Shown in pieces: positions 32,028 to 44,284 of a DNA stretch of 64,000 nucleotides (position 1 is its first letter; every line of letters begins with the position of its first letter). The notes under the pieces were generated by a model, which worked only from the letters and a program-made list of their open reading frames with translations, was not told the DNA's origin and ran no database searches. A program made the translations under genes and the position numbers. The stretch is taken from the NCBI GenBank assembly GCA_964006375.1, contig OZ023265.1, positions 162,328,118 through 162,392,117 on the forward strand, read 5' to 3'. The stretch comes from Tillus elongatus. Its lineage: Eukaryota; Arthropoda; Insecta; Coleoptera; Cleridae.

Positions 32028-34330
32028 CAACAACACACCACGATGGCTTACAGCCTAAATACTATCGTACCGTGGGTGTCGACAAAGAAGAAAGAGGCAA
32101 CTTGTTAATTCTAGACTTGAAGGTTTGAAGGTTCGGGGGAGAAGAAAAAACATGTGCCGGCAAGGAAATCCACAACTTGGAAGTCCTCGGGACAAAAGAG
32201 AGGGCATAACAAGATGTTCTATGTCTGCTGACCTGGACATTAAAAGGGTGCATTAGCTCTGTTCCCCTGGTAGATCTGTTGGGGGCAGCAGGTGGGGGAA
32301 CTATGGAAGAAAGCTCCTCTGAGCAGTGCCCGTGCAGATATCTATAAAAAAAAAGAGAGAGAGAGAGAGGGAGAGAGAGAGGTCAACAACGGCACGTCGG
32401 TGGGCAAGGGATGGCAGCCTTTGGGTGAGGGTAGGGTCACCGATGAGACGTATAGCTCTCTTCTGAATGGAGTCCAGGATGGCGAGTGTAGAAGCAGCAG
32501 CGGCACCCCAGATATGGGAGCAGGATTCGAGGTTTGGCCTTATTTGTGAGGTATATAAGGTATAGAGATTAGCTGGTGAAAAGTATTGACGAGCCCGGAA
32601 GAGGAAACCTAATTTCTTAGCAGCCGCTTCTGCAATTGATGTGACATGTTGGTGCCAATTGGGATTTCGATCCACAGAAATGCCAACAAGTGAAAAGGAC
32701 TCATTACTTTGAATAACTTGGTTGTTCATTGTGATGGGTCTAGGGCTGGTGTATCTGTTATGAGAAAGAAAGTGAGACTGAGATTTGGTGGGGTTGAATT
32801 GTACAAGATTTCTACTTCCCCAGTCTAATAGTTTGTGGAGATCCACGGAGACAGAACCCTCCACGAGTCTGCGATCCTCATCTAATTGGCCTAAAGAGAC
32901 AGGCTTACAATATTGTATATTTAAATGGAGGGTGCTGTCGTCCGCGTAACTGTGAACTGGGTTGGATGTGCTAGAGATGGGGTCATTGATGTGGAGAAGA
33001 AACAAAGAACGGGCTAAAGCTGAACCTTGAGAAACTCCTGCATTAATTTGATACAGTTTAGAGAAATGGCCATACACGACAACAGAAATGCTCCGGTTGG
33101 AGAGGAAATTTGCTATCCAGGTACAGAGTTTTTGTGGTAGGCCATAGGCCGGAAGTTTATTAAGCAGCTTTGGGTGCCAGACCTGGTCGAATGCTTTGGA
33201 TATGTCTAGAGCGACAATCTGAGATTCACCGTGTAATTCCATAGACTTGTTCCAAGAATGGGTGACAAAGGAACTGAGGTCGGCAGTTGATCTGCGCTGA
33301 CGGAATCCATACTGCCTGTCGTTAGACTGTATTTTTCAAGAAATTTTAGTAATTCAGTGTTTATATACTTTTTCATCATTTTAGAGACGACTGAAAGGAG
33401 AGAAATAGTCCTGTAGTAGCTAGGAAGCGCTTTGGATCTTTTCTTGGGGACGGGTTGCACTCGAGCAGTTTTCCAGTTACTAGGGAATATGCCTCTATTG
33501 TAAGATGTCTGAAACAGACGAGTCAGGATATGAGCAAGTTCTAGTGCGCATTTTTTGAGAACAATTGCTGGGATCTCGTCAAGGCCAGAGGCTTTCCTGG
33601 TATTTAGTACCTTTTTAGTTTTTAAAATGATATCCGTCATTTTATGCGCGACATTGGGGACTGTTGGTGGTTGAACATTAGGAGGTGGGTTGAGAGTAGA
33701 ATTGCCGGCGAACAACGAGGCAAAAAGTTCAGCCTTGTCCAGGGCGGTAGAACAATTTCATCCCCTGAGACAAGAGGTGGGAACGTGCTCTTGCAGAAAT
33801 TATTTCCAATAGATTTAGCAAGAGTCCAGAAGGGTTTGCTGCCGTTGGAGCTTAAGAGGACTTTGTTTTTGATGTGGTTATTGAACGAGTTTTTTTGCCT
33901 CAGAACGAACGCGGACATAGCGGTTTCTTGCGTCGTTAAATGCTTGATGGTTTTCTTGACTGGGATTGTGTAGAAGCGTTTTGTGAGCTTTGACCTTTTC
34001 AAGTCTGGCCTTGTTACAGGATTTAGAGAACCAGGGCTTTTGAGTGGCTGAAGAGGTTTTCTGTGTACGTGGAATAAATAATTCCATGCCAGCTTGGAGA
34101 AGTTCGGTGACTTTTTGTGAGATATCAGAGGGGTCAGGATGAGAGAAGCAGACAGACGCCCATGGAAATGAGGAAAAGTAATTCCGCATTTCGTCCGAGT
34201 TCGCGGAGTTGTAGTGCCAAACGATACGTGGGTGTGATGACTGTGTGACCTCGGGTTGCATTGAGCAGAAAGCAGTGACCATGCCCTGGTCTGAGCGACC
34301 AAGTGGGGCGGTGAGTGCTTGAGTTGGGCC
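32028..34330 (-). mobile_element. LINE-A copy 4, nested in mariner-2
   Basis: It reads on the minus strand from a 5' truncation near 34330 (S-D-H block) to the shared 3' end at 32028. Reverse transcriptase pieces lie in different frames: 33878-34282, then 33206-33715, then 32301-33242. The last retains YADDSTLH (near 32940) and L-D-I-S-K-A-F-D-Q-V-W-H. Deletions of a few residues occur near 33600. A CT run (32350-32383) has expanded in the coding region, giving Leu-Ser repeats. Confidence 0.9.
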
Positions 34331-34439
34331 TCACCAGCGTCAATTACAAGATAAAAATGTTGTCAAAGGTTTGCGTAGGTAACATAAAGTCATTGAGATT
34401 AAGGTGCTCGAAAAAAACCTGAGCAAAATATGTCTTGTG

Positions 34440-35285
34440 ATAACGCATCCTTAGTGCAGATCCAACATTAAGTACACGAAAATTAGTTGAGATTACTAAT
34501 CTAGGTAGAACGACAATTCAACGAATCCTGAAAAAAATTAAGTTTCATCCATATAAAATCAAGCTAGTTCAGGAATTAAATAAAGATGATTATGACCGGC
34601 GCTTGAAATTTTGCGAAAATATTTCTCAAAGAATAATTGACAACAGGCAATTTCTTTTTGACACCTGTTTTTCCAACGAAAGTTCTTTTTTTCTGAATGG
34701 CACTGTAAATCGTCAAAATTTCCGGTTCTGGTCAGCTGGAAACACTAGTGTTTTTCATGGAGTCCACACTCAAATTTCACAAAAGATCAATGTTTGGACG
34801 GGTTGGCTTGGTGATCACATCGTTGGACCAATCCTCATGGCCGACACTTGACAGGAAAACGGTATTTGGACATATTGCAAGACTTGGTTTACCCTATGCT
34901 AATTGACATTGCTGAGAACGATGAGAGATACTCGGAACAACATTTATTTTTGCAACAAGATGGTGCTCCACCGCGTTATGCTGTTACTGGTAGGGAGTTC
35001 TAGGATACACATTTTCCCGGTCAATAAATAGGTCGAAGAGGGGCTGTAGAATGGCCAGTCCCATCTCCAGACCTGCCCCCTTTAGACTTTTCTTTGTGGG
35101 AGCATTCAAAATCAAAAGTTTTTGCTACCGAGGGTGATACATTTGAATAGTTACGTCAGCGCATTATAGATGAATGCCGGAGAATTACTCCGGAAATGCT
35201 TGCAAATGTTAGGCAAAAATTTGATCAAAATTTATACAATTGTATGAAAGTTGGTGGTGCCCAATTTGAACGTTTATTGGATTAA
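34440..35285 (+). pseudogene. Mariner-2 DDE transposase remnant
   Basis: The first part reads T-T-I-Q-R-I-L-K-K-I-K (DNA-binding region), L-K-F-C-E-N, then F-S-N-E-S-S-F-F where an Asp precedes Glu-Ser in active relatives, and I-N-V-W-T-G-W-L-G. The frame closes at 34850. Shifted frames downstream show Q-Q-D-G-A-P-P, P-P-L-D-F-S-L-W-E and a C-terminus G-G-A-Q-F-E-R-L-L ending near 35285. This order is that of Tc1/mariner transposases. The apparent loss of the first Asp and several frame changes make it inactive. The N-terminus was probably lost at the LINE insertion. Confidence 0.82.
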
Positions 35286-35695
35286 AGTTCAATTCGTTGA
35301 TATGTTGGTTTGTTGGTTTAATAGTATGATTGGTCATAATTATTTTCAACATTTACTTTAATACAATGCTAAGTTTTCAAGCGAAACGATTTAGTTTCTT
35401 AATTTCTCGGGAGAGTCATTAGTGATATTTCCAAATTCCATATATTCTAAACGAAAACATCGAATTTCGAAAATAAAAAAGCAATGTATAGGGAATGAAA
35501 AGCTCTTTTGAGCGAGCTATCACATGACCCCTATTCCTATTTGCAAAAATTTGAGGGATGTACCCCCTATTTAGGAGGGTAAAGTTTGGGTTTTACTTTT
35601 TGTTGTCCCCCTCACAAACAAACTTGACGCGTTTCAGGTTTTTTCCACAACATTTTTTCCTGGCAGTTGTGGCTGCCAGCTCGTTTTCAACGGGC

Positions 35696-35701
<6 letters not shown>

Positions 35702-35759
<58 letters not shown>
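35702..35759. repeat. (AT)n microsatellite
   Basis: About 58 bp of TA directly at the right end of mariner-2; the TA target duplication merges into it. Confidence 0.9.
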
Positions 35760-35762
<3 letters not shown>

Positions 35763-35798
35763 TTAAATTTTTTTGACGGTAATATTTTCATTTATCAA

Positions 35799-36031
35799 AA
35801 AATTGTGGGAAAGCCGTCAGTTGAAGAATAAAACTCTTTATTATAGGCCGAGCTTTCGGAAAAATTTATTTCTTTATCAAGGCTACAACATGGAAAGAAA
35901 AAAGTTTACAATTTACTTGAAAAAAATATAAAAGTTTAAAATACTTACATATAACATGAGTTCTAGTAAACTAATTATCTAATAACAAACATGAAAAGAA
36001 AACCTTTTGATGAATTTGACGGCTTTCCCAC

Positions 36032-36037
<6 letters not shown>
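35799..36037 (-). mobile_element. 239-bp unit with 21-bp inverted ends; possible Penelope terminal fragment
   Basis: AATTGTGGGAAAGCCGTCA (35801-35819) recurs inverted at 36017-36035, extended by two bases each side. The minus strand holds GATAAAGAAATAAATTTTTC followed by CGAAAGCTCGG, a layout like the degenerate hammerhead region of some Penelope-like elements. The core CTGATGA is not conserved, so this assignment is tentative; a MITE is the alternative. Confidence 0.5.

Positions 36038-36121
<84 letters not shown>
36038..36121. repeat. (AT)n microsatellite
   Basis: A TA array between the 239-bp inverted-end unit and the 3' end of LINE-B. Confidence 0.93.
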
Positions 36122-36125
<4 letters not shown>

Positions 36126-36299
36126 AGAATTCCTTTATTGGTTTTGTCGTCTTTTACATGAGCTTATACAGTAAGGAAACTATTTCCATATCAACTAAAA
36201 CAAAACAAATCTTAGTGCGAAGTTCAGCCCGATACCGTAGTATCCGCTGTTCTACCACTTAAACCCTATTAAATTATTAGTGAATTATAAGCGATCCAT

Positions 36300-36740
36300 G
36301 TTAGGGCGACACTCACACGTACCCACACACCCACACGCGTTCACATAGTCATACATTCAAGAAGTTATCGTCACGTGTCCACGCGCACCTATCTTCTCAC
36401 TGTTCACACAGCCTCTGTATGCAACGTACATTTAAAACACTCGCCCACATAGCCAAAACCTCCCAATCTCTCACATACACAGTCTCACACTCATACACTT
36501 ATACACTCACCTCCCTACACCCAAGGATACCCACCTACTCACACAGCCCCCACACCCAGCGTACGCTCAAAACATTCTCACACACATACGTAAAGACTCC
36601 CAATCTCCTAGACACACACACACATACACATATTCAGACATCTAGCTTCATGCACTCCAACACCGCTACACAGCCCCATATGCACGTATGCATAAAACTT
36701 ACGCGCACTCATACCCAGAATCTCCCACCACTTACCCACA
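36300..36740 (-). repeat. CA-rich degenerate tandem repeats in LINE-B 3' region
   Basis: Three diverged units of roughly 120 bp share CACAGCC, a GTACG/GTATGCA block, AAAAC and CCCAATCTC or CAGAATCTCCCA. Overall it is rich in ACAC and ACTCAC. Confidence 0.55.
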
Positions 36741-36767
36741 TATTATTTCTCATGTTTTTAACACCTG

Positions 36768-38575
36768 CTAATCAAGCATCCACCGAAACATGTGTTTCTT
36801 AAATTTATTTATGGTCATTTCTTTTATATGATTTGGTATTTTATTATAAGTCTCACAGACATCGTATGAGAAAGACCGTCGATATAGAGCAAGTTTGAAA
36901 GCTGGTATAGAGAGAAGATCCTTTCTTCGGATATTCACATTATGTATATCGGTACGATACCTAATTTTCCTACAAAGGTAAGGCGGCGCCCTCTTTCTGA
37001 TGATACCATGGTAGAAATATGATCTCTGCAATATAAATCTATCTCTCATGTTCAGCCATTGTGCTTCCCTGAGCTTATGGGAGATGTGCTCAAATTTTCG
37101 AATGTTATAGATATATCTTAAACAGGCGTTTTGAAGCCTCTACACCCTTCCCATAGTCTCCACATCCAAACAGCATGATAATACTTCTGCACAATATTTT
37201 ATTTGTGATAACACTAATGTTTCACACAGATGTTTTTTAATCTGTGTAGGTATATATTGCCTGTGAGGGTACAAAAGCCTCAATCCGCCATATCTACGAC
37301 TCAAACAACGCGAGACATGTGCCCGGTATCTTAAGGTGTTATCCATTACCAATCCTAAGTTCCGAATCGACTCTACGATCGGTATAATGTTAGTGCCCAT
37401 CCTCAGCACCACATCGTTTTTTATTTCCTGTACATGTCTATCGTAACAAAAAATTATTGCATTCGTCTTTTTTGGATTCAAATGCGGGGAGTGCATCTCT
37501 GAAAACTTTCTTAAGTTTTCCAGGTCTTCGTTTATCTCAATCAACACTTCTGTCAACTTATTTTTAGGAAATGAACAGTAGAACTGAATATCGTCAGCAT
37601 ACATGTGTATTTTCATATGCTTAAGGCAATCAGGGAACCTGTGGGTGTATATCGCCAACAGAAGAGGTGAAAGTATAGATCCCTGCGGCAAGCCCTGCTG
37701 CATCTCCGAGGGCTCCGATAAAACTCCTCCAACCCTTATGCATTGTGTACGTGATTGAAAAAAACTTCTCAGCAGCTTTAATGCCTCATCCTGAACATCC
37801 ACACTTTTCAGAAACGCAATCATAGTCTGATGACATACTGTATCAAACGCTTTGCTATAGTCAAGAAGTATTAGTACAGTAATAAGACCTGTCCGTTGCA
37901 TTTATTATGTCGTCATTGATGGACGCAAGAGCAGTTGTGCAGCTGTAGTCCTTTCTAAAACCCGACTGGATCTCCGGCAGTATGTTATCTAAGTTTTGCC
38001 TTAGTTGCCTAAATATGATCTTCTCAAACAACTTTGAAAAGATTGGCAGAATGCTCAAAATTCTGATGTCATTGTAGTCTTTAGGGGTCTGAACCTTTGG
38101 AATGGGTATACCAATTGCCCGGTTCCACAAGTCCGGGAAATAGCACGCAAGAATACAGGAATTGATAATATTTACCAAAACCTTCAGTAAAAAGGGGCAG
38201 CACAAGTGTATCATTTTAATGCATATTTCATCCATTCCAATCGCCCTGCTCTTAATTTCCTGCAAACATGATGCAATGATATCCTCATCCACAGTTACAA
38301 AACTCATTTGCTCTATATTATTTTGGTTAGCATTATATAAGGTCTCGAGGCAACGATTGCTGCCTCTCACTCCGCAGGTAGGTGGGACATTCGGTCCGCA
38401 TAGTTTAATTAATTCGTTTGGATTATTAAGATGGGAGGGCAAGCTGCTATGCTTTCGTTTGCTACAAATATTGAGTGATTTTAGTTGTCGGTATAAGTTT
38501 CTTGTGTCCCTGTTGCATAAGTTATGCATAAAGTAGGCTTTCTTTTCGGCACGAATCGCATCTGTTTCTTAGTTT
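36768..38575 (-). pseudogene. LINE-B reverse transcriptase, frameshifted
   Basis: N-terminal part 37861-38529: I-G-M-D-E-I, I-P-I-P-K-V-Q, L-P-I-F-S-K-L-F-E-K-I, S-G-F-R-K-D-Y-S-C-T-T-A-L-A (fingers and palm). A frame change near 37900 leads to 37140-37901 with D-Y-S-K-A-F-D-T-V, G-L-P-Q-G-S-I-L-S-P-L and the catalytic MYADDIQFYCSF near 37600. A stop at 37140 and a further frame change separate the C-terminal piece (36768-37049). CR1/Jockey-like by motif style; clade uncertain. The endonuclease is missing. Confidence 0.85.
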
Positions 38576-38626
38576 TTTATATGCTTCATAATCAGCAGTG
38601 CTAAGTGACTTTCTATATTTTATTCT

Positions 38627-38630
<4 letters not shown>

Positions 38631-38721
<91 letters not shown>

Positions 38722-38724
38722 GTA
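38631..38724. repeat. (AT)n microsatellite with ATGT end
   Basis: A TA array followed by TATG units at 38709-38724, at the 5' truncation of LINE-B. Confidence 0.93.
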
Positions 38725-39530
38725 TTTTAAAGGCAACTGCGACCAAAAACTGAGGGCTTAGAACTTCAAGAAAGTCACTTTTTATTGAAAACTCTGTACG
38801 CAGAATAATCTGTTTTATCGATACGACAAAACTAACGGACCCAAACTTTTTAACTTTAATTCCGAGTATCCATTCCCGACAAGACCCCATCTCAGAAAGG
38901 GCTATTTGTTATCGATTTGGAAATATGTTAAATAAATTCAGGAAACTGTGGAAGTAGGAAAGTTGTGATCCTCATTCGAGTCAATAGCTGTTTCAGATAC
39001 TTGTAGGGGAGTGACACGGACCATAGAAAGTTGGTGGACCACTCCATGAGCACCAGAAAAGGACAGAACAATGCCAGGAATTCAATTTGGGCAAAGCTGA
39101 GGAATAATTCAAGAGTTTGTATCAGATAAACAGTGAGATGGCAGTTAGACGGTTATCAGCCTTCTCGACCTTTCTGAATTATAATTGCCGGTTATTTCTA
39201 GATCCTGGCTTCAGGAGACTGTCCCCTTTCAGCACTGGATTAGCGAAAGGGAAGACTTCGGCTATTCAACTGATGTACTCTTCTATAATTCAAAGCGAAT
39301 CGTGAATTCAGTATTGTGTGTTCATCGATTCAACGGTCGATTGGAAGGTTTTATTAAATCAATTTTGCATTGTTTTCGAATATTCCAATTTCCTTTCGAG
39401 AATATAAAGACGGAGCTTAAAAATATGCGTGTAAGAATATAAAACATAGCAATTTGATGTTTTTCAGATATAAGAAACCCAGCACAACATTTACTTTTCC
39501 AGACTCTATTTTTAACGAATTTTTAGTAAA
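38725..39530. other. Unassigned non-coding DNA
   Basis: No element or gene recognised. Short frames at 39117-39442 overlap each other and have no domain. Confidence 0.45.
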
Positions 39531-39616
39531 AAAATTCGCGCTAATAGAGAGGTATAGAAACATTTTTTCGAATGATCGCGAATTGACCTCTAGAACCCGA
39601 AACCAAGATCCGTTTG

Positions 39617-39741
<125 letters not shown>

Positions 39742-39766
39742 ATCCAACCGATAACTCAAAAACTCT

Positions 39767-40112
39767 GGACGCAGCAAGTGCGTTATGGAAGTGAATTTTC
39801 ATTAAAATGTTTTTAATTACAAATATATCGCTCTAATGCGAGCAGGCATCAATTTGGTTACCGGTATAACCTATATAGTAGGAACATGTATCATATTTTA
39901 TCAAAATAATTATTTGAAAATGTACAAAAATTTTGAAACATTTAATGAAAATTCGCAACCAAAACGCCCTTGCTGCGTTCATACAAAAATTTTCCGAAAA
40001 TACAGTTAAATGTTGGTTTCCTAACCAACAAAACATACGTTAATAGCAAATGAGTTATTGAAATTTGAAGGATTTAACGAAAATTTGCTACCAAAACGCA
40101 CTTACTGCGTCC
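39767..40112. mobile_element. Two truncated MITE-D copies, joined
   Basis: 39767-39980 has a full left end GGACGCAGCAAGTGCGTTATGG and a right end with GCCCTTGCTGCGTTC, but only part of the interior. 39981-40112 is the remainder of another copy, ending CGCACTTACTGCGTCC. The interior is in reverse orientation relative to the 1075 copy. Confidence 0.65.
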
Positions 40113-40897
<785 letters not shown>

Positions 40898-40982
40898 TAT
40901 TATTATTATTACCTTTGTTGCTTAAAATCATACAACATGTTTATTCAATAAGTCTAAGACTTGTGGTGAATATTAACATAAC

Positions 40983-40983
<1 letters not shown>

Positions 40984-41054
<71 letters not shown>
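40984..41054. repeat. (AT)n microsatellite, 71 bp
   Basis: TA array. Its right flank is the ACATATAAAGTCTGAAACCGACC module leading to a hairpin at 41159-41188. Confidence 0.95.
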
Positions 41055-41057
<3 letters not shown>

Positions 41058-41969
41058 ATATAAAGTCTGAAACCGACCTCGGATTTGGGTTCCAGGGGTC
41101 CTAAATAGCGGTCATTTGCAGAAATTTTTTCAAAATTCGAAAGTCGGGATCTCCCCATTAGTGAATTTTTTAAAGAAAATTCACTAAAAAGTAATCATCC
41201 GATTTTAATGGTACTTGGCAAGTTCTTTTATTAATTGCTTGGATGAGTTCGTGAGCCAGTCTGAGCGGACCAGTGTTTCTAAAAAAAATTTGTATCTCAA
41301 AAAATAACAAAGCTACTTTAATGAAATTTGGTATATATGTTTGTCTTGCCACACACCAGAACTCAACTTTCTAGGTTTATCGAAAAGTGAGTTATTCAAA
41401 TTTGAAGTATTTAATAAAAATTCGCTACCATAACGCACCTGCTGCGTCCAGAACTTTTTTAGATAGAAGAAACCCAGCACAACATTTACTTTTCCAGAGT
41501 CTATTTTAAGAGAATTTGTATCAAAGAAATTCGCGCTAGGTATTGATGGTGAGACTGCAAATATATATTTTTTTCAAATGAGCGCGAATTTCGACCTCTA
41601 GAACCCGAAACCAAGAACTGTTTAAAATTTTCTATGCTTATACATATATGTATGTATGTATGTGACCGAGCGTTACCTGAAAAAATACTAAACTGATTTG
41701 AAGAAAACTTTGCACAGATCTTCATCTTATTAAGACCGAGTACGAGTTCGTTAGCTAGCCCGACCGGACCAGATAAAAAAAATAGTTCTGAAAAAAAATT
41801 TGGATCTCAAAAAATAACGAAGCTGTTTTGATGAAATTTAGTAGGTATGTTTCCCCGATAAAGTTCTTACCATATACCAAAATTTAACTTTCTAGGTTTA
41901 TAGCAAATTAAGTCACTAAAATTTCAATAATTTAATAAAAATCGCACTGCGTCCCGATTTTTTTAAATG
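41055..41969. repeat. Composite modules around two hairpins
   Basis: The inverted GGGTTCCAGGGG block, hairpin (41159-41188), MITE-D end (41418-41450), and a second partial series with CTCTAGAACCCGAAACCAAGA, shared with 39590, up to 41640. No gene. Confidence 0.6.
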
Positions 41970-42085
41970 GCATTGTCGTCGATATCATTTTCATATTATT
42001 ATTTTTTATTAAACCTTATGTAAAAAAAATTAAAAAAAAGTTTTTGCGTTTCCTGTTATTTCTGACAGTTTATATCTACTTTTAC
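41970..42085 (+). repeat. Single unit of the 110-bp CCTTATGT repeat
   Basis: AAACCTTATGT, TTTTGCGTTTCCTGTTATTTCTGACAGTTTATA occur as in the units of the tandem array at 44285-44805. SINE copy 2 is inserted at its end. Confidence 0.6.
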
Positions 42086-42092
42086 GTAGTGC

Positions 42093-42451
42093 CAGAGACC
42101 CTCGGTGGTCCAGGGATAAGACGTGTGCCTCTGGTCCCAAGCGTACTGGATTCGATTCCCAGAATTCTCTTTTCACCTTATTCAGTAGGTACATACTGTA
42201 AAATTAACATCGACCGAGGTCGTGGCATTGTATTTGAGCAAGTTGAATGTCTGCACGTTTCACCTTTGGGAGGGAGCGGAAAACCGGCGGTCCCGTGTCT
42301 CTGCGATGTTGGGAACGTTAAAGATCCCTACCCTCCTTATAGAAGGGCAGTGATTCGGCAAAATCTCCAGGATAGTGAGGTGAAAGTGTTTTCTGGCGTC
42401 GGTGATTGGCCATAGTCGCGGAAATAGACCAACGTTAAAGTACAAAAAAGA
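42093..42451 (+). mobile_element. SINE copy 2, tRNA-derived head
   Basis: Same family as the copy at 20059: CCCTCGGTGGTCCAGGGATAA head, B-box-like GATTCGATTCCC, GGCATTGTATTTGA, AAAGATCCCTACCCTCC and GGCCATAGTCGCGGAAATAGA body. A 7-bp duplication GTAGTGC (42086-42092, 42452-42458) flanks it. It lacks the C run of copy 1. Confidence 0.82.
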
Positions 42452-42458
42452 GTAGTGC

Positions 42459-42772
42459 TGCAAGTTAAACCATAACTGCCACATAGCTGTGATACCCTAT
42501 TCTCTTCAGAAAGACATTCTCATGGAACGAATTTAGGGTCCATGACTTGACACAAAGAAAATATTTGTATTCGTGTACCCATCAACTTTTGAAACGTTAT
42601 ATTATTGGAGTTTTATTGAAAAAATGTCAATTTTCACCAAATCACCCCTCATTTATCCCCTACCCCTTGAAACGATGTTACCCAAAAACAATTCTAAGCG
42701 TTCCTTTGTCGGTGATAATTGGATAGTAAATTTGAAGATGATATCTCAATTCGTTTGAAAGTTATGGCTCCT

Positions 42773-42773
<1 letters not shown>
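42459..42773 (+). repeat. Family-C repeat, copy 1
   Basis: CTGCCACATAGCTGTGATA, AAAGACATTCTCATG, AAATCACCCCTCATTTATCC and ATATCTCAATTCGTTTGAAAG recur in order at 46790-47100, with a partial copy at 43860-44240. It ends at an (AT)n array. Confidence 0.7.

Positions 42774-42867
<94 letters not shown>
42774..42867. repeat. (AT)n microsatellite
   Basis: A TA array directly at the 3' end of LINE-A copy 5. Confidence 0.95.
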
Positions 42868-42869
<2 letters not shown>

Positions 42870-43729
42870 CAACACACCACGAGGGCTTACAGCCTAAATA
42901 CTATCGTACCGTGGGTGTCGACAAGGAGGAAAGAGGCAACTTGTTAATTGTGGACTTGAACGTTTGGAGGTGCGGAGGAGAAGGAAAGACATGTGCCGGC
43001 AAGGAATTCCATAACTTGGAAATCCTCGGGACAAAAGAGCGGGCATATCAAGATGTTCTATGTCTGGTGACCTGGACAGTAAAAGGGTGCATTCGCTCTG
43101 TTCCCTTGGCAGATCCGTTGGGGGCAGCGAGTGAAGGAACTATGGAAGAAAGCTCATCTGAGCAGTGCCCGTGCAGATATCTATATGAGAGAGAGAGAGA
43201 GAGAGAGGGAGGGAGAGAGAGAGAGGTCACCAACGGCACGTCGGTGGGCAAGGGATGGTAGCCTTTGGGTGAGGGTAGGGTCACCGATGAGACGTATAGC
43301 TCTCTTCTTAATTGAGTCCAGGATAGCGAGTATAGAAGCGGCAGCGGCACCCCAGATGTGGGAGCAGTATTCGAGGTTTGGCCTTATTTGTGAAGTATAT
43401 AAAGTATAGAGATTAGCTGGTGAAAAGTATTTGCGAGCTCGGAAGAGGAAACCTAATTTCTTAGCAGCCGCTTCTACAATTGATGTGACATGCTGATGCC
43501 AATTGAGATTTCGATCCACAGAAATGCCAACAAGTGAAAAGGACTCATTACTTTGAATAACTTGGTTGTTCATTCTGATGGGTCTAGGGCTGGTGCATCT
43601 CTTATGAGATAGAAAGCAAGACTGAGATTTGGTGGAGTTGAATTGTACAAGATTTCTACTTCCCCAGTCTAATATTTTTTGGAGATCCACAGAGACGGAA
43701 CCCTCCATGAGTCTGCGATCCTCAGCTAA
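42868..43729 (-). mobile_element. LINE-A copy 5, 3' third
   Basis: A minus-strand copy from the shared 3' end at 42868 to a truncation at 43729. The frame 43181-43708 covers the region after the catalytic box (D-R-N-L-N-W-H-Q-H-V, R-P-N-L-E-Y-C-S-H-I-W-G). A CT expansion at 43188-43222 breaks the frame. The rest to the 3' end is in another frame. Confidence 0.9.
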
Positions 43730-43737
43730 TTAACATA

Positions 43738-44240
43738 CTAACAGGCAGATGTACAGACTGACAGACCGACCGACCGACAAAAAAAAACAGTTTTCTGTAT
43801 GTTTTGAGACTTTTTTTACGCCGTTTTAACAAAAAAAAAATTCGAAATTTCTGGAACCAATATTCCACCCCCACACATTCAACTCCTAATTTAGTTTCAG
43901 CACATAATACCAGATGTTTGATGCAATTGAAGGGTGCCTAATAAGCAAACCCTAAAACGTTATAATACTCGAGTTTTAACAAAAAAATGTCAATTTCACC
44001 AAATAACCCCCCATTCATCCCCTACCGCCTGGAGGGATTTTACCCAAAAACACCGGAACCGTTTGTTTGTCGGATTGCCGAATTTGAAGACGATATCTCA
44101 ATTCGTTCGTGGCTACAAACAGACAGACATACAGACCGACAGACACAAACATTTTCCTTCCTAAATCATGTTTTCTATATGTTTTGACACTTTTTACGAC
44201 GTTTAAACGAAAAAAAAAATGTTGGCATTTTTGTCGCCGA
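43738..44240 (+). repeat. Family-C repeat, copies 2 and 3 (partial)
   Basis: GACAGACCGACCGAC runs and ATATCTCAATTCGTTCG, CAGACCGACAGACACAAAC, TATGTTTTGACAC occur. This is the uninterrupted paralogue of the site into which the 47.4-kb solo LTR inserted. Confidence 0.65.
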
Positions 44241-44284
44241 TGCGATACTTCGACACGTTGTAACGATGGGAAGTAATACTTGGT

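Larger units (their letters stand above)
31737..35701 (+). mobile_element. Mariner-2: transposon with about 300-bp inverted ends, carrying a nested LINE
   Basis: The left arm (31737 to about 32020) and right arm (about 35405-35701) are inverted copies: (C/T)AGG(C/G)TGGCCC, GTTGAAAACGAGCTGGCAGCC, ACTGCCAGGAAAA, ATTCCCTATACATTGCTTTT, CCCGAGAAATT all occur in mirror order. TA borders both ends (31735-31736, 35702-35703). A degraded DDE transposase lies at the right. LINE-A copy 4 occupies 32028-34330, which explains the 3965-bp length. Confidence 0.85.
36122..38630 (-). mobile_element. LINE-B, one copy, 5' truncated, flanked by (AT)n
   Basis: A non-LTR element distinct from LINE-A. The 3' end (36122-36140) carries an AATAAA-like signal on the minus strand and joins an AT array. 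The 5' end at about 38630 abuts another AT array in the middle of coding sequence. 36300-36740 is a CA-rich 3' region (seen as GT-rich in the sense direction). Confidence 0.8.
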
